A stretch of DNA of 64,000 nt, taken from NCBI GenBank assembly GCA_022695795.1, contig MU404101.1, positions 4,562-68,561 on the forward strand. The letters run 5' to 3'. The translations under genes and the position numbers were made by a program. The notes beneath the pieces are model-generated. The model was not told where the DNA came from. It ran no database searches and saw only the letters and a program-made list of their open reading frames with translations. The DNA comes from Biscogniauxia marginata. Taxonomy: Eukaryota > Ascomycota > Sordariomycetes > Xylariales > Xylariaceae. Positions 60,282-64,000 of the stretch are shown here, piece after piece (position 1 is the first letter of the stretch; every line of letters starts with the position of its first letter).

Positions 60282-61153
60282 GAGAGGCGCCCAAGGGTAG
60301 TCGTGGAACGACAAGGTTCGGATAAGCCTACTGCTAAGGATCAGAAGCGGTGGTCGTTGATACAAGAAGCCTTGCAGACTTTTCCACTCCTGTACAACGA
60401 TCGCATAGCGATGGAGCATCATTTGAACGGCATTCGGTGTGTCTATCTAAAAGCAGAACAGCTTGCTGTAGACAATGTGCAGAATTGGCCATCGAACGAT
60501 CTGCTCCGGAACATCGACGGTCTTGTTGTCGGGATGGTCTTGTGGCTGACGAACTTCTGCTATGGTAGCATCCACGCGGCAGCTTAGAACGAGCACTTCC
60601 CAAGTGAGATTGAAGCTTGGCTCTGGCGAGCATCGTCTATATAAATCGGCTTTTGCGGTGGGCTTTGGGCAGTCCTGAATTTCATCGTTGCGAAGATTCC
60701 TGCCATAAACCAGTTCTGGGAACATTGGATGGATGGAAAGAAAACCTGGTGGCAGAACTTTGGGCTGGGGGTCCTCGTATTTGTGTGTGGTTTTAGTCTC
60801 GTGGTGTCACGTTTGTTCATCGTTATAGAAGCTGTTATTAGCATCAGGGAGTATCGCACGGAATGACACCTGTTGGCGCTGCCAAGGCCTGTTGGTCATG
60901 AGCCAGAATACTATTGGAGATAGATAATAGAGTTGGACTTAATGGTACCATCGTGCATAGGATGAAAGATGCCCCAGGCAGCAGATTCCTGGAGAACCTC
61001 ATGAATGAACTTAGACTCTTAAGTCCCTTGAGGCCAAAGAGAATTATTAGTTGAATTTGAACTACAGTTCCAAGTCCAGCAGCTCTTGTCACAGGGAGTT
61101 ACCAGCGTCGGCGTATGAGACACCAGTGGACAGATCTGTTTCCACACCTCTGA
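60282..61153 (+). pseudogene. Decayed gene for a multi-pass fungal membrane protein
   Basis: Read in one frame from about 60,282, the plus strand encodes a protein like a widespread fungal family of unknown function: QKRWSLIQEALQTFPLLYND, then WPSNDLLRNIDGLVVGMVLW, FCYGSIHAAA, FPSEIEAWLWRASSI, IGFCGGLWAVLNFIVAKIP and FWEHWMDGKKTWWQNFGLG. The order and hydrophobic segments are intact, but TAG replaces an expected Trp codon after HAAA (60,585-60,587), TAA replaces an expected Tyr codon (60,642-60,644), and the C-terminal end (LPASAYETPV, then TDLFPHL and stop) is reached only after a 240-bp interruption and a 2-base frameshift at about 61,128. No start codon is clear because the 5' end abuts the PAQR promoter. 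Family recognition is from memory. The 240-bp piece may be an intron or an insertion. Confidence 0.72.
60853..61091. other. Segment interrupting the pseudogene, flanked by CAGGGAGT repeats
   Basis: 239 bp lie between two copies of CAGGGAGT (60,845-60,852 and 61,092-61,099) in the same orientation. An 8-bp duplication is what hAT transposons make, but no inverted ends are visible. Read as an intron (GTATCG to CACAG, 60,851-61,093) it would join AGG GA to GGAG, adding one Glu to the expected SIREL motif. Confidence 0.5.
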
Positions 61154-62189
61154 TTGTAGCAAACACTAATACTGACGGAAGAAGTTTAAGTGGTTCATTA
61201 CCACATGCCGTTCCAAAAGAGCAGTCGTTTCAACCTGGAAGTCCCATAAAATACCACTGTACCCTGGGGTTATGGAAAAGATGCTGCCTTGTGGCTGGTC
61301 TAACCAGAGTTATGAATAGTGAAACAATACATCGTCCATAGTATACCTGATATAATCGAGCCGTCTGAATAGGTGCGGACACATTACCTTGAGCGCGAGT
61401 TTAACATTAAAATAGTGATGAACCCTTTATGCTGCTTGGGGGAATAGTCGCCCGAATGACCTCAGTAAAAGTGTATCGAATTTGAGATAGCATCATATTT
61501 TCTACCATGTTGCATTGATCAAAGTAGTAGAGGGTTACCAAGTTTCAGGTACAGGGCATAATCCATGCTCTGCCACACCTAAACTGTTGATGCTATTACG
61601 GGGGTAATGCACCCCGCAAATCCCGTCCACCTGAGTATAACCTGCGTATATAACCGGCAATAGGGTAAACTAAACCTCTCGATAATCTTAATGTATCGGA
61701 GCCAGTCTACAAGACTTAAGGATAAAGGACATGAACGTGTCTCTTTTTCATTGGGACCTAGCTGCTGCTTATAGCCTATCCCCTGGATGGCTAAGATTAC
61801 CTATGAACCAGCTCGAAGAGGACGATAGTCAGGGGACACACCTGAGAATAGACTAACAACATGGAATTATTTTTACCTACTCGTACGTATGCCAAGCTAT
61901 ACTTACTATCAATGTCAACCCGAACAGGGTTAGGAACACAACTTCACAATTTTCAACTTCCGAAAAAGACTTTCCAAAAATGGAGATGCTTCATTTAAAT
62001 GACCCAAGCCCACATGCTCCGCATCACCGAGTGGTGTTTTGCTGCACCGTATCATCCGGTTAAAGATGAAGATCACAGGAAACCTTATTTTTACTCTTCT
62101 ATATCAAGGTTGGGATCACCCTCTTGCAGCAAAATGTCATGCCGTAGTCCTACCACTCTACTCATAGATATCTACTCATACCGCCCACT
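61154..62189. other. Intergenic upstream of acetylxylan esterase
   Basis: About 1.0 kb with no coding seen. A GGCTAA word at 61,789-61,794, 400 bp before the esterase start, matches the core bound by the xylanase regulator XlnR/Xyr1 in other fungi. A TATATAA word lies near 61,648. A single six-base match is weak evidence. Confidence 0.4.
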
Positions 62190-63011
62190 ATGAAGGTTTC
62201 GACATCAATGGTCCTCGCTTCCGGCGCTCTTGCCACACCGTCCGGCAACCTTGAGGCACGGCAATCATGCGCCAAAGTGCACGTCTTCGGTGCGAGGGAA
62301 TCAACGGTCCCGCAAGGTTATGGATCTTCGCAGGCTATGATCCAACTCATCCAAGGGGCTTACCCTGGTACCACCTCCGAGGCGATCGTCTGTAAGTTCA
62401 ATCTCGTAGAACGAGGAATCTCCTAAGAGATGCGAGCATGATATATAACAAGCAGTATCTCACCCTAAGTTTCCTAGATCCCGCAGCGGGTGGTAACGCC
62501 TACGGCTCCAGCGTGACGGCGGGAATCACCGCAGTCGTGAACCAGGTGTCCTCTTTCGTCGAGAAGTGCCCGGACACAAAGGTCGTCATGGTGGGCTACT
62601 CTCAGGGCTCGCAAATCATGGATGACGCATTCTGTGGCGGACCCGACGGGAGCAGCATGAGCGAGACAGCATCGCCCCTACCGGCAGATGTCGGAGAGCA
62701 TGTCGCGGCTCTGATCTTCATGGGCGACCCAAGGAACGTGCCCGGCTTATCCTACAACGTTGGAACAGCACAGGCTGGTGGGGTGAGTCGAATCTGGAGG
62801 CGAGTGACAAACATCTACTGACTAATACTAGTTCGCGGCTCGACCGTCGGGCTATACCTGCCCAACATACGCAGATAGGATCCAGTCGTACTGCGATTCG
62901 CAGGATCCGTACTGTTCAAATGGTAACGACGCGAACCATCACCAACAGTATGTGCAGATCTACGGACAACAGGCGTTGGCATTTGTCAAGGAGAAGGTCG
63001 GTTCGGTCTAA
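62190..63011 (+). CDS. Carbohydrate esterase family 5 acetylxylan esterase
   Basis: Three exons, 62190-62391, 62478-62782 and 62832-63011, with GT-AG introns of 86 and 49 bp; 228 residues, the usual size. A short signal peptide and propeptide end near LEARQ. The mature protein starts with SCAKVHVFGARESTVPQGYG. Exon joins restore SEAIVYPAAGGNAYGSSV and QAGGFAARPSGYTCP. The catalytic serine is Ser109 in GYSQG, the aspartate Asp194 in QDPYC, and the histidine His205 or His206 in NDANHHQQY. This layout (RE near residue 37, GYSQG, DPYC) is that of acetylxylan esterases rather than cutinases, although both belong to CE5. The enzyme would be secreted and remove acetyl groups from xylan. The segment after YPA lacks the cysteine pair I recall from characterised members. 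Confidence 0.92.
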
Positions 63012-63571
63012 AAGACTTTGTCAGTGTATAGGTAGTCAAATGTAAAGTAAGGGGGAGAGGGTAGGGGAAAAAGAGAAGACAACAGGCTACATGGCGTTAT
63101 ATACATTCTCCTAAATCCTTATCTAAGGAACTTATTAGTGCTGCTCATCGTAAGTCTTATAAGCCTAGCCAAGTGCATTATGAAAAGTGTTAAATTCAAG
63201 TACTATTAGAGGCCTCTCTGCCTAGGTAGTCATTAAACAAAACTAGGTTGCCTAAGCTGTTAAGATTGATTGAGTTAATAAGTATAAATACGACTATACA
63301 TGCAAGATAGCTGCAAATTCGTATCAAAGAGACAATTAAAAGAGAAAGAACTAAAGTCGTCATCTGTGTTTTAAAGGAGACATTCAACGTCAAGTTTAGT
63401 AGATGGTTAGTTGATATAGGAATTGCATGTGTTGACAAAAAGACAGTTAATGTCGAAGAGGCATTCACAACTGCTGGCAAAACAATTATTCAACTAGAGC
63501 TGGCAAAAATGTATTCAAGATTCTTGTCGTAAAAAGAATATCACATCGTGGTGAATTGATCGCTTGGAGGT
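63012..63571. other. AT-rich intergenic region
   Basis: 560 bp between the esterase and the tRNA terminator. AT-rich, with many stops in every plus frame. A 94-codon minus-strand open frame at 63,196-63,480 is hydrophobic but AT-driven and is not called. Confidence 0.55.
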
Positions 63572-63576
63572 AAAAA
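63572..63576 (-). terminator. RNA polymerase III T5 terminator
   Basis: On the minus strand the tRNA's discriminator base is followed within three bases by five T, the standard Pol III stop. Confidence 0.85.
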
Positions 63577-63578
63577 GC

Positions 63579-63668
63579 TAGTCACGCCGTGGATCGAACA
63601 CGGAACCTTCTCGGAGCTTTGAACACATCAATGTGAACGAGAAATCATAACCATTAGACCACGCGACT
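63579..63668 (-). tRNA. tRNA-Val (anticodon CAC) with a 17-nt intron
   Basis: On the minus strand, seven acceptor pairs form between AGTCGCG and CGTGACT (one G-T pair). The D-arm holds the A-box TGGTCTAATGG; the anticodon stem TCTCG pairs with CGAGA; the T-arm CCGTG-TTCGATC-CACGG contains the B-box. The loop reads T-T-C-A-C-A before the intron, giving anticodon CAC. Removing positions 63,631-63,615, just after the base 3' of the anticodon, leaves exactly 73 nucleotides. The 3' CCA is not encoded, as expected for a nuclear gene. Confidence 0.88.
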
Positions 63669-64000
63669 TGTGTTGGCTTGTGCGTTTTCATTAGTATTAT
63701 CATTCTTATTGGCTGGCATTTAGACTTGAGAGAATTAGCCGTGCACCCGCCAGGTGAGATAGCGTCAGCGTAATACCTACGGAGAATTACCAACTCAGGG
63801 GTGAATCCGAGTGGGTAACGCTGCTAGGAACTTTTACGGTGGAGTTTGAAAAACGGTGGCCAAGAGTGGCTATTTTTAAGCATTGGTGATAGCTTCTTAG
63901 TATCATCGGGCAGAAGCAATTCAATGACGAAGAATCCACAAGGGAACACTCAATTAGCTTCTTCTCAACTGAAGATATAAAACGGAACAATGTTTGAATA
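63669..64000. other. Window end, nothing recognised
   Basis: The last 330 bp lie upstream of the tRNA gene. A 67-codon minus-strand open frame at 63,787-63,990 has no recognisable features. Confidence 0.5.

Overview
The window is nuclear DNA of a filamentous ascomycete. The evidence is short spliceosomal introns (mostly 45-170 bp) with GTRNGT-type donors and CTNAC-like branch sites, fungus-specific families (Zn2Cys6/MHR regulator, RIX1, YPP1, CE5 acetylxylan esterase, GPI-type GH16 protein), and long non-coding stretches rich in TAGGTAGG/ACCTACCT words. A Sordariomycete, perhaps from the Xylariales, is my inference from gene style; nothing in the window fixes the species. No prokaryotic operon, CRISPR array, phage or intact transposon was seen. 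I identified 13 protein-coding genes, one intron-containing tRNA gene and one pseudogene, and joined their exons by hand so that every junction keeps frame and restores family motifs.

Layout. 1-10,821: gene-poor left arm that starts in a C-rich run; one GC-rich patch (about 9,536-9,880) looks like decayed coding DNA. 10,822-13,573: divergent mitochondrial pair, a TMEM223-like membrane protein (-) and PDX1 of the pyruvate dehydrogenase complex (+). 15,581-17,392: CaiB/BaiF CoA-transferase (-). 20,332-23,528: six-exon Zn2Cys6 regulator (+). 26,324-28,339: bZIP regulator (-). 28,340-36,341: second gene-poor stretch of 8 kb. 36,342-38,869: convergent SMP-30/gluconolactonase (+) and N-terminal protein methyltransferase (-). 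40,137-40,719: small secreted His/Gly/Tyr-rich repeat protein (-). 42,150-45,977: YPP1/TTC7-like protein (-). 46,947-54,297: the ribosome-assembly pair ECM16/DHR1 (-) and RIX1 (+), head to head. 54,914-55,783: WW-domain protein (-). 57,349-58,515: GH16-type cell-wall protein (+). 59,114-60,228: PAQR/HlyIII receptor-like membrane protein (-). 60,282-61,153: decayed membrane-protein gene (+). 62,190-63,011: CE5 acetylxylan esterase (+). 63,579-63,668: tRNA-Val(CAC) (-).

How the genes work together. ECM16 and RIX1 act on the small and large ribosomal subunit respectively and share a 610-bp promoter that carries an RRPE-like word next to a PAC-like word, the usual ribosome-biogenesis promoter pair. 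TMEM223-like and PDX1 also share a promoter and both products are predicted mitochondrial. The other genes are single housekeeping, regulatory or secreted functions with no visible biosynthetic cluster.

The most unusual points are a 16-nt micro-exon in the PAQR gene, a GC-AG intron inside the conserved helicase core of ECM16, a predicted 6-nt first coding exon in YPP1, three introns far longer than the rest (372, 198 and 412 bp), a recent pseudogene beside PAQR, and a histidine-rich secreted protein with an expanding 12-bp repeat.
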